This document shows positions 15,138 to 23,568 of a stretch of 32,215 nt of DNA, in pieces (positions within the stretch are counted from its first letter, which is position 1; each line of letters opens with the position of its first letter). The position numbers and the translations under genes were made by a program. The notes beneath the pieces are model-generated. The model was not told the origin of the DNA. It searched no databases and saw only the letters and a list, made by a program, of their open reading frames with translations. Source of the DNA: CAIJXV01 sp964497135 (GTDB lineage Bacteria > Verrucomicrobiota > Kiritimatiellia > CAIKKV01 > CAIJXV01); NCBI GenBank assembly GCA_964497135.1, contig CAZCDO010000017.1:1-32215 (forward strand), in the 5' to 3' direction.

Positions 15138-16538
15138 TCAGACTCCCATCGCGAATTTTCGGATAAATCGCTTGATTGGCTGGATCATGCGAATAATTTT
15201 TTCACCGTACCGCGAATAATAAATCAAATAGGGAATCGCCTTGAACAACGAATGTTTTTTATAGACTTCGTAAGGGAATCGGCGGAAACACTTCAGGATC
15301 TGCGGCCGGGTAAACTGAGGCATATTCAAGATGGTATCGGTCTGCCCCACAAAAACGGTTTCCCGCCGCTGGGGATCGATCAGCCCTTCCCGTTCACACC
15401 GATCCCCCAGATGCGTCCCCGGATAGGGTTCAAAGATATGCAGATTAAAGCTGTCCGGGTATATCTCGGCATTGATTTTTACGGTGTCCCGATGCAACTC
15501 GGGCGTCTCATCCGGCAACCCCACCAGGTTATGAGATTTGGTCTTAAATCCGAAATCACGGCAGAGTTTGAACGCCCGGACAATGCTCTCGTTGGTCATC
15601 CGCCGGCGCAACACTTCAGCGCGGTATTTTTCGTTCCCATGTTCGATGCCCATCGTCACCCGGGTGCAATGCGCCTTGACCAAAAGCTTGCAGACCTCCG
15701 CGTTGATCTGTTCCGGCCGGGCATTAACCAAAATCGGCAGAGAAAACTCACGGGGATATTTTTCACAAAACTCCTCGAACCAGCTCTTCTTGACCATAAA
15801 CGTATCGTCGTTCAGATACAGGTTCTGCACCGAATAGCGGGTCGTCACATCCCGGATTTCCTCCAGGCACAAATCCACGCTCCGGAACCGGACATAAGGT
15901 CCCTTCTGGCGCGCGCGAAGGATGTGATTACTGCAATAGGTGCAATCGAAGGGACACCCCCGCCCAAATTGGAACGTGGCGGTCTTGAAATCCGAATCGA
16001 CGATCGCCTGGTAATCGCAAATTTCACGATCCATCGGCGGCAGTTCATCCAGATTTTCGATGAACGGGCAGGGATCATTGCGGACAATCGCGCCACTGGG
16101 CGTCCGCACCCAGAGACTGGGCACGGCATCGACGGGCCGTCCGTCCTTCAAGGCGTCCAACAAGCCCAAGAGGGGATACTCCCCTTCCCCCACACAAATG
16201 GCATTCAGGTCGGGCATTTCCTCGATGCAGGACGGGAAGACCGTGGGATGAGCTCCGCCCGCGATGGTAAAAGCTTTCCAAGGGCTCAAATCCTTCAGAA
16301 GCTGACGAACATACCGGTATTGAGGATAAACGATGGAAAACGCCACGACATCCGGCGCATACGCCGCCAAGGTGGTCCGGAGCGGCTCCACATCATACTG
16401 GCCAAACATGTGATGCAAACGCGTCTCGTGTCCGTGCTTTTTCAAAACCGCACTCAGTTGGCCGATGCCAAATTGATAACTGAGCGCGCCTCCGCGGACA
16501 TTGATGTCGGTATAAATAAACAGAATCTTCAATCGCAC
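15138..16538 (-). CDS. B12-binding-type radical SAM protein
   Basis: A 466-residue radical SAM enzyme. An N-terminal Rossmann-like domain of the B12-binding type spans about residues 1-140 (ILFIYTDINVRGG, then VVAFSIVYPQYRYVRQLL, IAGGAHPTVFP, CVGEGEYPLLGLLDAL), although the classical DxHxxG cobalt-ligand motif is not obvious. The radical SAM core has C195, C199 and C202 (GCPFDCTYC), binding the 4Fe-4S cluster that cleaves S-adenosylmethionine. The C-terminus is basic (KKHSLFKAIPYLIYY...RFIRKFA). It is the first gene of the polysaccharide operon, directly abutting the glycosyltransferase. Its target is unknown; methylation or rearrangement of a sugar or lipid carrier is a context-based guess. 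The start is GTG 16538 or TTG 16532 after GAGGT. Confidence 0.85.
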   Translation of the reverse strand: MRLKILFIYTDINVRGGALSYQFGIGQLSAVLKKHGHETRLHHMFGQYDVEPLRTTLAAYAPDVVAFSIVYPQYRYVRQLLKDLSPWKAFTIAGGAHPTVFPSCIEEMPDLNAICVGEGEYPLLGLLDALKDGRPVDAVPSLWVRTPSGAIVRNDPCPFIENLDELPPMDREICDYQAIVDSDFKTATFQFGRGCPFDCTYCSNHILRARQKGPYVRFRSVDLCLEEIRDVTTRYSVQNLYLNDDTFMVKKSWFEEFCEKYPREFSLPILVNARPEQINAEVCKLLVKAHCTRVTMGIEHGNEKYRAEVLRRRMTNESIVRAFKLCRDFGFKTKSHNLVGLPDETPELHRDTVKINAEIYPDSFNLHIFEPYPGTHLGDRCEREGLIDPQRRETVFVGQTDTILNMPQFTRPQILKCFRRFPYEVYKKHSLFKAIPYLIYYSRYGEKIIRMIQPIKRFIRKFAMGV

Positions 16539-16682
16539 CTCGTTGTTATTTGCGACCTCTTAAAATGCCAGAAAGAGCCCCCCCAATCAAGCGCAAAGAG
16601 CCCGCAGTTTGGGGGTACCAGTCGATCACAGGTTGCACTCCCACTCCACTTCTGATAAAAGTGCGCAAAAGGAGATTCCATC

Positions 16683-17258
16683 ATGGCTTTATTAAAAGGG
16701 ACGCAAACGGAAAAAAATCTGCTGGCGGCTTTTGCGGGAGAATCCCAGGCTCGTAACCGGTACGCTTATTTTTCATCCGTGGCAAAAAAGGAAGGTTACG
16801 AGCAGATTTCCGCCATTTTCACCGAAACGGCGGACAATGAAGTGTCCCATGCCAAGCGTTTTTTTAAATTTCTGGAGGGGGGCGATCTGGAAATCACGGC
16901 ATCGTACCCCGCCGGTGTGATCGGCACCACGGCAGAATGCCTGAAAGCGGCGGCCGATGGCGAACGGCATGAACATCAGCACTTGTATCCGGACGCGGCG
17001 AATATTGCGGCAAAGGAAGGTTTCAAGGATGTCGCGGCGTGTTTCCAGATCATCGCCAAGGTCGAAGTTCAGCACGAATTACGTTACCGGAAGCTCCTTG
17101 AAAACATCGAAAAAGACCGGGTATTCAAGAAACCGGCTCCGGTCAGTTGGAAATGCCGTAAATGTGGTTATGTTCACGAAGGCGTTGAAGCCCTCGAAAA
17201 ATGCCCGGCCTGCCTCCACCCCAAGGCTTATTTCGAGCTCAAAGAAGCCAATTACTGA
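16683..17258 (+). CDS. rbr: Rubrerythrin
   Basis: A 191-residue non-haem diiron protein that reduces hydrogen peroxide in anaerobes and microaerophiles, with electrons from rubredoxin or NADH. The ferritin-like part (residues 1-145) carries the diiron ligands E20, E53 with H56, E94/E97 and E128 with H131. The C-terminal rubredoxin-like domain has C158, C161, C174 and C177 (CRKCGYVHEG ... CPACLHP) for one iron. Length and domain order are those of classical rubrerythrin. A strong AAGGAG lies about 8 bases before the ATG. It is transcribed divergently from the polysaccharide operon across a 144-bp gap and is probably monocistronic. It suggests that the organism lives at low oxygen. Confidence 0.96.
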   Translation: MALLKGTQTEKNLLAAFAGESQARNRYAYFSSVAKKEGYEQISAIFTETADNEVSHAKRFFKFLEGGDLEITASYPAGVIGTTAECLKAAADGERHEHQHLYPDAANIAAKEGFKDVAACFQIIAKVEVQHELRYRKLLENIEKDRVFKKPAPVSWKCRKCGYVHEGVEALEKCPACLHPKAYFELKEANY

Positions 17259-17282
17259 CCCGACCTTGCATCTCAGTCGGGT
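17258..17282. terminator. Hairpin between convergent genes
   Basis: ACCCGAC, 11-base loop, GTCGGGT: a 7-bp stem starting at the rubrerythrin stop codon, in the 77-bp gap before the convergent GH65 gene. It lacks a long U-run on either strand, so it may be a weak bidirectional terminator or an RNA-stabilising stem. Confidence 0.4.
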
Positions 17283-17335
17283 TATAGCAATCCGAGTCGT
17301 TCCCAAAGCGGACAGGGCACCGGGCCATTATTTTT

Positions 17336-19609
17336 TTACACTTCCACCATCTGCCCCACCCGGACCAGGCGCACCGACCGGCCTCCGATGTTCATGGATA
17401 CCGGCTGGGCACCCGCCTGTTCCAACGTGACGGTCGTCCTGCGCCCCCGCATCTCCACGCTTAACCGGGCGCCCCGGTAACACAGCCGGAATCGCAAAGC
17501 CTTCCAGGCCGGCGGCAAATGGGGCGTCAAATAAAGCCGGTGGTCGTACTGATAGAGACCCGCAAAACCCTGGATCACCGCCTGCCAGGTTCCACCGAGA
17601 TTGGCGAAATGCAGGCCGCTGATGGTGTTGAGTTGACGGTCGGCGATATCCAGATAGGCACACTCGCGAAAATACCGATAGGCTTCTTTCATCATGCCCA
17701 ACCGCGCCGCCATCACCGCATGCGGAGTAAAACTCAGCGAGCTGTCATGCGCGGTCTTGGGCTCATAAAACTCGTAGGCGACACGTTTCTGCCGGGGGGT
17801 GAATTTCCAGGGCAGCAGATTCATGAGCGTCACCACATCGGACTGCTTGGTAATCTGGTAGTAGGCCATCGCTTCATACGGCAGGGTACTGTCAATGACC
17901 CGTCGCGCATCGGGCTTGCCGCGTTTCAGGTCAAAGGGAACGCGGTGCAGGTACATATCATCCTCCGCATAGAGATCCTGCCGCTTGTCGTAACAAATCA
18001 CCAAACCCCTGGCGCAGGTCTTCCAGTCATCCCTTTCCCGAGGCTTGAGGTTTAAGCGGGCCGCCATTTTCCGCCACGCCGTCGGCGCTGCCTTCTGCAT
18101 GAAAGCAACGGCCTCCACCGCATAGCGCAGATTTTCCTGGACCATCATGTTGGTGAAGCAGTTATTATTAACGATCACATCGTATTCGTTGGGTCCGCGC
18201 ACGGCCAAGATGTTGTGGGTCTTGCGGATCGGATCGTAATAGATGCGGCTCTTCCAGAATCGCGCGGTCTCGATCAGAATCTCCGCACCATAGCGAACCA
18301 GGAAATCGTCATCCCCGGTCGCCTCCCAATACTGCCTCAGGGCATAGGCGATATCGGCGATAATGTGGATGGCGTAATAGGCCCCCACCCCCATCTCGGT
18401 CTCTTCGACCCCGTCGTCCCCTGATTTCCAGGCATACATCGCTCCATCAAACCAGAGATCCTTTGCGTGACGGCGCGCCTCGGGCAGGGTTCGATGCCGG
18501 AACTTCAGCATGGAGCGTGTGGCGTTGGGATGGGCGAAAGTGAAAAACGGAAGTTTAAAGATTTCGTTGTCCCAAAAAACCGACCCTTCATGCATCTCCC
18601 CGCTCAACCCGCGGGCTCCCAGGCTCACCCGCGAATCGTGCTCCGGACACGCCTGAACCAACTGGAACAGATTAAACCTCAGCGCCTGCTGGTCATCCAC
18701 CGCCCCGTCGATCTCGATGTCGATTTTGCGCCACCTGCTCACCCAGGCCCGGCGATGGGCCAGGAGCAGTCGATCATAGTCTTTCGCCCGAGCCATACTC
18801 CGATTCAGCAGATTCATCGCCTGACCATCGCGAGAGGTGTAATAGTAAATGGTTTTGGTCAGTTGCACGGGCTCATTCACACGACCGTTAAAAACAAACC
18901 GTTCCGCCACCACCCCGGGCGCTGAAGCGGAAACCCCGCGAATCCGACCAGCAGGACCCTCCACGATAATCCGCTGACCCTCGGCAATCTTCACGCCGTC
19001 AGGTAGGGTCGCCACCTGGGTTACAATCACATTCGCCGCCGCTTTGATCGTCCGCAGATGAGGGCGTCCCGGTTGGATCGGCAGGGGGATGGTGGTGACC
19101 ATGTTATGCTGTTTGACATTGGCATTAATCCCGCTGACGAGCTCAATCCGCGGTTTGCCGTTGAGCGGCGTAATCCGCAGGCGTTGTCCCGCGACATGCA
19201 AATCCGCCACACTCATAAACCGTTCGAAATCAAAACGGACCCGAATCCCCCGGGCGCTCTTCCAGACAAATGTCCGGGTCATCGTCCCTTCGCGCATATT
19301 CAACGTGCGCTGATAGCCGCTGATCCGCCGCGGCCGGGCCAGGACGGGTTCGCCATCCACCCGGATAGACATCCACAAAAAATTGGGGGTATTGACTAAT
19401 TCCCGATGCATCCCCTTCCAAGCCTTTAGATCGCCCTTCCCAAACACTCCAGCCATATAAATGCCACCCAGCGCCTCGACCCCCTCCTGCTCCTCTTCAA
19501 AAAATCCCCGGCATCCCAAGTACCCGTTGCCCAAAGTAAACAGGGCGTCCGTCCCCAATCGGCGATCGAAAGCACAGGGGGTTTCACTCAGGGTCCAGGG
19601 ATCAATCAT
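17336..19609 (-). CDS. GH65 disaccharide phosphorylase
   Basis: A 757-residue glycoside hydrolase family 65 enzyme, most likely an inverting phosphorylase of an alpha-linked glucose disaccharide (maltose, trehalose, kojibiose or nigerose types), yielding beta-glucose 1-phosphate and glucose. Seen: N-terminal LGNGYLGCRG (about 26-35), FWDNEIFKLPFF (345-356), WKSGDDGVEETE (394-405), the catalytic acid E475 in GPNEYD followed by NNNCFTN, HDSSLSFTPHAVMAA and ISGLHFANLGGTWQA. Family members mostly read GPDEY and GH-x-FWD; here these are GPNEY and GSVFWD, so specificity cannot be set by eye. Four-base overlap with the upstream beta-phosphoglucomutase gene supports the phosphorylase role rather than a hydrolase. 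Confidence 0.88.
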   Translation of the reverse strand: MIDPWTLSETPCAFDRRLGTDALFTLGNGYLGCRGFFEEEQEGVEALGGIYMAGVFGKGDLKAWKGMHRELVNTPNFLWMSIRVDGEPVLARPRRISGYQRTLNMREGTMTRTFVWKSARGIRVRFDFERFMSVADLHVAGQRLRITPLNGKPRIELVSGINANVKQHNMVTTIPLPIQPGRPHLRTIKAAANVIVTQVATLPDGVKIAEGQRIIVEGPAGRIRGVSASAPGVVAERFVFNGRVNEPVQLTKTIYYYTSRDGQAMNLLNRSMARAKDYDRLLLAHRRAWVSRWRKIDIEIDGAVDDQQALRFNLFQLVQACPEHDSRVSLGARGLSGEMHEGSVFWDNEIFKLPFFTFAHPNATRSMLKFRHRTLPEARRHAKDLWFDGAMYAWKSGDDGVEETEMGVGAYYAIHIIADIAYALRQYWEATGDDDFLVRYGAEILIETARFWKSRIYYDPIRKTHNILAVRGPNEYDVIVNNNCFTNMMVQENLRYAVEAVAFMQKAAPTAWRKMAARLNLKPRERDDWKTCARGLVICYDKRQDLYAEDDMYLHRVPFDLKRGKPDARRVIDSTLPYEAMAYYQITKQSDVVTLMNLLPWKFTPRQKRVAYEFYEPKTAHDSSLSFTPHAVMAARLGMMKEAYRYFRECAYLDIADRQLNTISGLHFANLGGTWQAVIQGFAGLYQYDHRLYLTPHLPPAWKALRFRLCYRGARLSVEMRGRRTTVTLEQAGAQPVSMNIGGRSVRLVRVGQMVEV

Positions 19610-20280
19610 GGCTTTTCTCCAGTGGAATTCCGCATCAGGGCAACCAAATCGGCATAATGAATTTCGGCGAGCGAGCTCACAATCCGCTCCGCATCCGGCA
19701 CGGTCTCGGGCCGGCCGATGCCGACCGCTTTCATCCCGCCGGCATGGGCGGCCTGGATCCCCGCCTCCGCATCCTCAAAGACCAGACAGTTGGCGGGGGC
19801 CACATGGAGTCGCCGGGCAGCCGTCAGAAAAACGTCCGGCGCGGGCTTGCCCCGTTCAAAATCATGTCCGGTGACGACAGCGTCAAACCGGGGGGCGATA
19901 CCCAATAACTCCAGCACCGGGGCCGCATTCTTACTCGCACTGCCGATGGCCCGGGGAATGGCATGGGCCTCCAATTCCGCCAGCAGGTCCAACGCCCCCG
20001 GCAATAGATCGGCCGGGGTTATTTGACGGATTAATTCTGTGTAATAGGCGTTCTTACGCGCCGCCAAGTCGTTCATTTCTGCCGGGGAAAAGCGGTGATC
20101 CGGCCCCAGAACCACCCTTAAACTGGCCATGCGGTCGACACCGCGGGTGCGACGCGCCTGTTCGTCAGTGAACGGAATACCCAACTCCCGGGCCAGGCGC
20201 TCCCACCCCAACCGATGATAGTGATCGGTACTGACAATAACCCCATCGAGATCAAAAATTGCGGCCTTGAATTGCGCCAT
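19606..20280 (-). CDS. pgmB: Beta-phosphoglucomutase (HAD family)
   Basis: A 224-residue HAD-superfamily enzyme that should isomerise beta-glucose 1-phosphate from the GH65 partner to glucose 6-phosphate for glycolysis. Motifs are FDLDGVI with the aspartate nucleophile D10 and acid/base D12, a cap-domain RGVDRMASL, IGSASKNAAPVLE, GKPAPDVFL with the motif-III lysine, and FEDAEAGIQAAHAGGM with the metal-binding aspartates. I start at ATG 20280 with GAGGAG upstream; the longer open frame to 20412 runs back through the promoter. The gene order pgmB then GH65 is the classical maltose/kojibiose phosphorylase arrangement. Confidence 0.92.
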   Translation of the reverse strand: MAQFKAAIFDLDGVIVSTDHYHRLGWERLARELGIPFTDEQARRTRGVDRMASLRVVLGPDHRFSPAEMNDLAARKNAYYTELIRQITPADLLPGALDLLAELEAHAIPRAIGSASKNAAPVLELLGIAPRFDAVVTGHDFERGKPAPDVFLTAARRLHVAPANCLVFEDAEAGIQAAHAGGMKAVGIGRPETVPDAERIVSSLAEIHYADLVALMRNSTGEKP

Positions 20281-20306
20281 ATCCCCACTCCTCGTATTGC
20301 CGGGAT

Positions 20307-20334
20307 ATGATACCGGGCAGGGCCCTTGCGTCAA
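20307..20334 (-). promoter_or_regulatory. Sigma-70-type promoter for pgmB-GH65
   Basis: On the minus strand, TTGACG (-35, 5/6 matches), a 16-bp spacer and TATCAT (-10, 5/6). The transcription start would be near 20300, about 20 bases upstream of the pgmB ATG. No operator repeat is obvious beside it. Confidence 0.6.
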
Positions 20335-20358
20335 TCTGAATTCGGCCCTACATGCGGC

Positions 20359-20387
20359 TCGACATCCACCCTCGCAAGCCTCATACT
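20359..20387 (+). promoter_or_regulatory. Sigma-70-type promoter for typA
   Basis: TCGACA (-35, 5/6), 17-bp spacer, CATACT (-10, 4/6). It predicts a short leader of about 17 bases before the typA ATG and lies back to back with the pgmB promoter in the 130-bp divergent region. Confidence 0.45.
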
Positions 20388-20410
20388 CTTGCCCCTTCAA
20401 CGGAGAATGC

Positions 20411-22216
20411 ATGCAGAATCATAAGCTGAGAAATATCGCCATCATCGCTCATGTCGACCACGGCAAGACAACCTTGGTCGACCAAATCCTTAAACAAGCC
20501 CTCCTGTTCCGCAAAGCCGAGGACTTCCACGAATGTTTTCTCGACAGCAACGACCTGGAACGGGAGCGCGGCATCACCATTCTCTCGAAAAACGTCAGCG
20601 TTCTCTACAAGGGGACCAAGATCAATATCATCGATACCCCCGGCCACAGCGATTTTTCCGGCCAGGTTGAACGGGTCCTCAAGATGGCCGACGGCGCGCT
20701 CCTGCTCGTGGACGCCGCGGATGGCCCCATGCCCCAGACCCGGTTTGTTTTGCAGAAAGCGCTTCAACTCGGACAGCAATGCCTGGTCATCATCAATAAG
20801 ATCGACAAGAAGGATGCCCGGCCCGATGCCGTATACGACATGATTTTCGACCTGTTCGTCGAACTCGAGGCGACCAATAAACAGCTCGATTTCACCGTCC
20901 TTTACGCCAGCGGACGGGAAGGCTGGGCCTCCCTGACCCTGAACGGCGCGCGTGATTCAATCGTGCCCCTGATGGATGCGATCCTGGAACACATTCCCGC
21001 CCCCAAGTTGATCGAAGGCCCGGTGCAAATGCAGGTCACCACCATTCAGCATTCCGATTACGTCGGCCGGACCGGTATCGGCCGGGTGTTCCGGGGGAAT
21101 CTGGATCTGAAAGTACCCATGTGCCATATCCGGCGGGATGGCACGGTCAAACCCGCCCAACTCAAACAACTTTTCACGTTTGATGGTCTGGGCCGCAGTT
21201 CCGTCGATAGTATTGTTTGCGGCGACCTGTGCGCCATCGTTGGCATCCCGGATATCGACATCGGCGACACGCTGGCCGATCTTGAACATCCGGAGGCGCT
21301 CCCTCCCATCCACATGGATGAACCCACAATCTCCATGATCTTCCGGATCAACGATTCGCCCTTCTTCGGCCGGGATGGCAAGTACGTCACCAGCCGCCAC
21401 CTCCGGGAACGACTTTTCCTGGAGGCCGAACGCGACGTCGCCTTGCGGGTTGAAGAGGCCGGCGGAGAAGCCTTCAATATCAGCGGGCGGGGAGTTCTGC
21501 ATCTTTCCATCCTGATGGAAAACATGCGCCGGGAAGGTTTTGAAATGACCGTCTCCAAACCGCATGTAATTTTTAAGGACAACAACGGCCAGAAAGAGGA
21601 ACCGATTGAAGTCCTGACGGTGGATGTTCCAGAGAAATATGCCGGAAAAATCATCGAACTGGTCGGTATGCGTCGCGGAACGCTGGTCCGGGTCGATCAG
21701 CATGGGGTTCGCACTTTGCAGGAGTTCCATATTCCCACACGGGGCACGATCGGCCTGCGCAGTAAATTACTCACCGTCTCGGCCGGCGAAGCCATCATTT
21801 CGCACTGCTTCATCCATTACGGACCCTATGCGGGCGAGATCAACCAACGCAACAAGGGCTCCATGATCAGCATGGCCAACGGCAAAGCCGTGGCCTTTGC
21901 CTGTGACGGCCTCCAAGCACGCGGCTTTCTCTTTGTCGATCCGGGTGAAGAATGCTACGAAGGCATGATTGTCGGAGAACACTGCCTGGACACCGACCTG
22001 ATTGTCAATATCCAGCGGGCCAAGGAAATGACCAACATCCGCGCGGCCGGCTCCGATCGGAATCTGGTGATTGCCCCTTCTGTGCGCCTGAGTTTGGAAC
22101 AGGCCATCGAATATATCGCCGATGACGAACTGGTGGAAATCACCCCGAAATATATCCGCCTGCGCAAACGACTTCTCAAGGAATTTGAGCGAAAACGAGT
22201 CCGTCGGCAAACTTGA
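20411..22216 (+). CDS. typA: Translational GTPase TypA/BipA
   Basis: A 601-residue ribosome-binding GTPase that helps large-subunit assembly and growth at low temperature or under stress. Visible motifs: G1 IAHVDHGKTT (13-22), G2 ERGITI, G3 DTPGHSD, G4 NKID, then domain II, EF-G-like domains III and V, and a C-terminal BipA-specific part (NKGSMISMANGKAVAFACDGLQ ... TNIRAAGSDRN ... IEYIADDELVEITPKYIRLRK). The length is exactly that of the family. The start is ATG 20411 with GGAG just upstream. It is transcribed alone, divergent from pgmB. This is a housekeeping gene, so its GC and codon use give a baseline for the native genome. Confidence 0.97.
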   Translation: MQNHKLRNIAIIAHVDHGKTTLVDQILKQALLFRKAEDFHECFLDSNDLERERGITILSKNVSVLYKGTKINIIDTPGHSDFSGQVERVLKMADGALLLVDAADGPMPQTRFVLQKALQLGQQCLVIINKIDKKDARPDAVYDMIFDLFVELEATNKQLDFTVLYASGREGWASLTLNGARDSIVPLMDAILEHIPAPKLIEGPVQMQVTTIQHSDYVGRTGIGRVFRGNLDLKVPMCHIRRDGTVKPAQLKQLFTFDGLGRSSVDSIVCGDLCAIVGIPDIDIGDTLADLEHPEALPPIHMDEPTISMIFRINDSPFFGRDGKYVTSRHLRERLFLEAERDVALRVEEAGGEAFNISGRGVLHLSILMENMRREGFEMTVSKPHVIFKDNNGQKEEPIEVLTVDVPEKYAGKIIELVGMRRGTLVRVDQHGVRTLQEFHIPTRGTIGLRSKLLTVSAGEAIISHCFIHYGPYAGEINQRNKGSMISMANGKAVAFACDGLQARGFLFVDPGEECYEGMIVGEHCLDTDLIVNIQRAKEMTNIRAAGSDRNLVIAPSVRLSLEQAIEYIADDELVEITPKYIRLRKRLLKEFERKRVRRQT

Positions 22217-22277
22217 CGTTATTTTTAGGGGGGAATCCCAGCCCGTGTATTTCATCCGCTTCCGTTCCCATCAAAAC

Positions 22278-22306
22278 TTGAAATCCAGGCAAATTCTCCC
22301 TATCAT
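22278..22306 (+). promoter_or_regulatory. Sigma-70-type promoter for the propeller gene
   Basis: TTGAAA (-35, 5/6), exactly 17 bp, TATCAT (-10, 5/6). The predicted start near 22313 leaves about 20 bases before the ATG at 22334, with an AGGAGGT ribosome binding site from about 22322. Confidence 0.6.
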
Positions 22307-22333
22307 TCAAACCCATTTAACAGGAGGTCTGTC

Positions 22334-23554
22334 ATGCTGAAATCCGCTCGGTACCGCCTTATCACTCCGCTGTTCCTGTTTCTCTTAGCCGGAGCCGTGC
22401 CCCCCGCGCCCGCCGCCGACTGGCCCAACTGGCGCGGGCCCGATCACAACGGTATCTCCCGTGAAACCGGCTGGTTTCAAACCGGCACCCCCTTCGAAAC
22501 GGTTTGGGAAGCGGGCGTCGGCCAGGGCTACTCCTCGGTCGCCGTCGTCGGACAGCATCTCTATACGGCCGGCAATCGAAACAATCAGGATATCGTCCAA
22601 TGCCTGAATACCCAATCAGGCGCAGAAATCTGGAAGTTCTCCTACCCCTGCCCCGCCGGTAGTTACCCCGGTCCCCGGGCCACCCCCACTGTGAGCGACA
22701 ACCGCGTTTACATGATGAGCCGGGAAGGCCATGTGGTTTGCCTGAAAGCCGATTCCGGGACAGAAATCTGGAGCCGGTCCGTCGCTCGCGAACTGAAAGC
22801 CGATTCCCCCGGGTGGGGCTTTGCGGGTTCACCCCGCATCCACGGGAACCTGCTCCTGCTCAATATCGGCGACAAGGGTCTCGCCCTCAACAAGGAAACC
22901 GGCGCCACGGTCTGGTCCTCTGGAACCGGAAAAAGCGGATACTCCACCCCCGTGGTCGGCGAAATCGCCGGACGTTCCATCGTGGCGTTGTTCTCCGCCC
23001 AGGGATTGGTCGGGTTGGATCTCAAAACCGGGGCATCCCTCTGGCAATACCCGTGGAAAACCGCCCATGACGTCAATGCCGCCGATCCCGTGATGGATGG
23101 CGGACAAATCCTGATTTCCTCCGGGTATGGCGTCGGCGGAGCCTTGCTCCAAATCAAGGGCGAAAAAACCGACCTGCTCTGGAACAATAAGGCTTTGCGC
23201 AGTCATTTCGGGACCCCGGTCCTGTGGAAAGGATTTGTCTATGGGTTCGATGGCAATGCCGGCGGTGGAACGCTTAAATGCATCGAATGGACCACGGGCG
23301 CCGTCAAATGGGAATATGCCGGATTTGGGTTCGGCTCCCTATCCATGGCTGACGGCAAGCTCATCATCCTAAGCGAACGCGGTGACCTGGCCATCGCGGT
23401 CGCATCTCCGGATAGCTACCAGGAACTCGCTAAGCGCACCATTCTCAAAGGAACCTGCTGGACCGTCCCCGTCCTGGCCAATGGCTTGCTCTATTGCCGA
23501 AATGATGCCGGACGGCTCCTGGCGATTTCCGCGGGTTCTTCTCCAAGGAAATAG
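22334..23554 (+). CDS. Exported PQQ-like beta-propeller protein
   Basis: A 406-residue protein with a clear signal peptide (MLKSARYRL, hydrophobic core to about residue 22, cleavage near AAD at 27-29), followed by WPNWRGPDHNGIS, a typical opening of PQQ-binding-like propeller proteins in Verrucomicrobiota and Planctomycetes. The rest has repeated WD-like blades (VVGQHLYTAGN, GAEIWKFSYPCP, VYMMSREGHVVCLKADSGTEIW, GFVYGFDGNAGGGTLKCIEW). It therefore folds as a BamB/PQQ-dehydrogenase-like propeller, but has no visible haem site (CxxCH) or catalytic residues of alcohol dehydrogenases; a binding or scaffold role is likely. It is periplasmic or extracytoplasmic. Two genes for Fe-S proteins follow, the first after 14 bases. 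Confidence 0.85.
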   Translation: MLKSARYRLITPLFLFLLAGAVPPAPAADWPNWRGPDHNGISRETGWFQTGTPFETVWEAGVGQGYSSVAVVGQHLYTAGNRNNQDIVQCLNTQSGAEIWKFSYPCPAGSYPGPRATPTVSDNRVYMMSREGHVVCLKADSGTEIWSRSVARELKADSPGWGFAGSPRIHGNLLLLNIGDKGLALNKETGATVWSSGTGKSGYSTPVVGEIAGRSIVALFSAQGLVGLDLKTGASLWQYPWKTAHDVNAADPVMDGGQILISSGYGVGGALLQIKGEKTDLLWNNKALRSHFGTPVLWKGFVYGFDGNAGGGTLKCIEWTTGAVKWEYAGFGFGSLSMADGKLIILSERGDLAIAVASPDSYQELAKRTILKGTCWTVPVLANGLLYCRNDAGRLLAISAGSSPRK

Positions 23555-23568
23555 AATTTTAAAAAAAC

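Noticed and set aside
15252..16655. 467-codon plus-strand open frame
   Set aside because: It is the antisense shadow of the radical SAM gene, which has clear motifs on the minus strand; the antisense product shows no recognisable domain.
16539..16682. Promoter for rubrerythrin (TTGCAC ... TGATAA)
   Set aside because: The -35 match is only 3/6 and spacing to the best -10 is 14 bp, so no convincing pair can be stated.
20957..21730. 257-codon minus-strand open frame inside typA
   Set aside because: Antisense to a highly conserved housekeeping gene.
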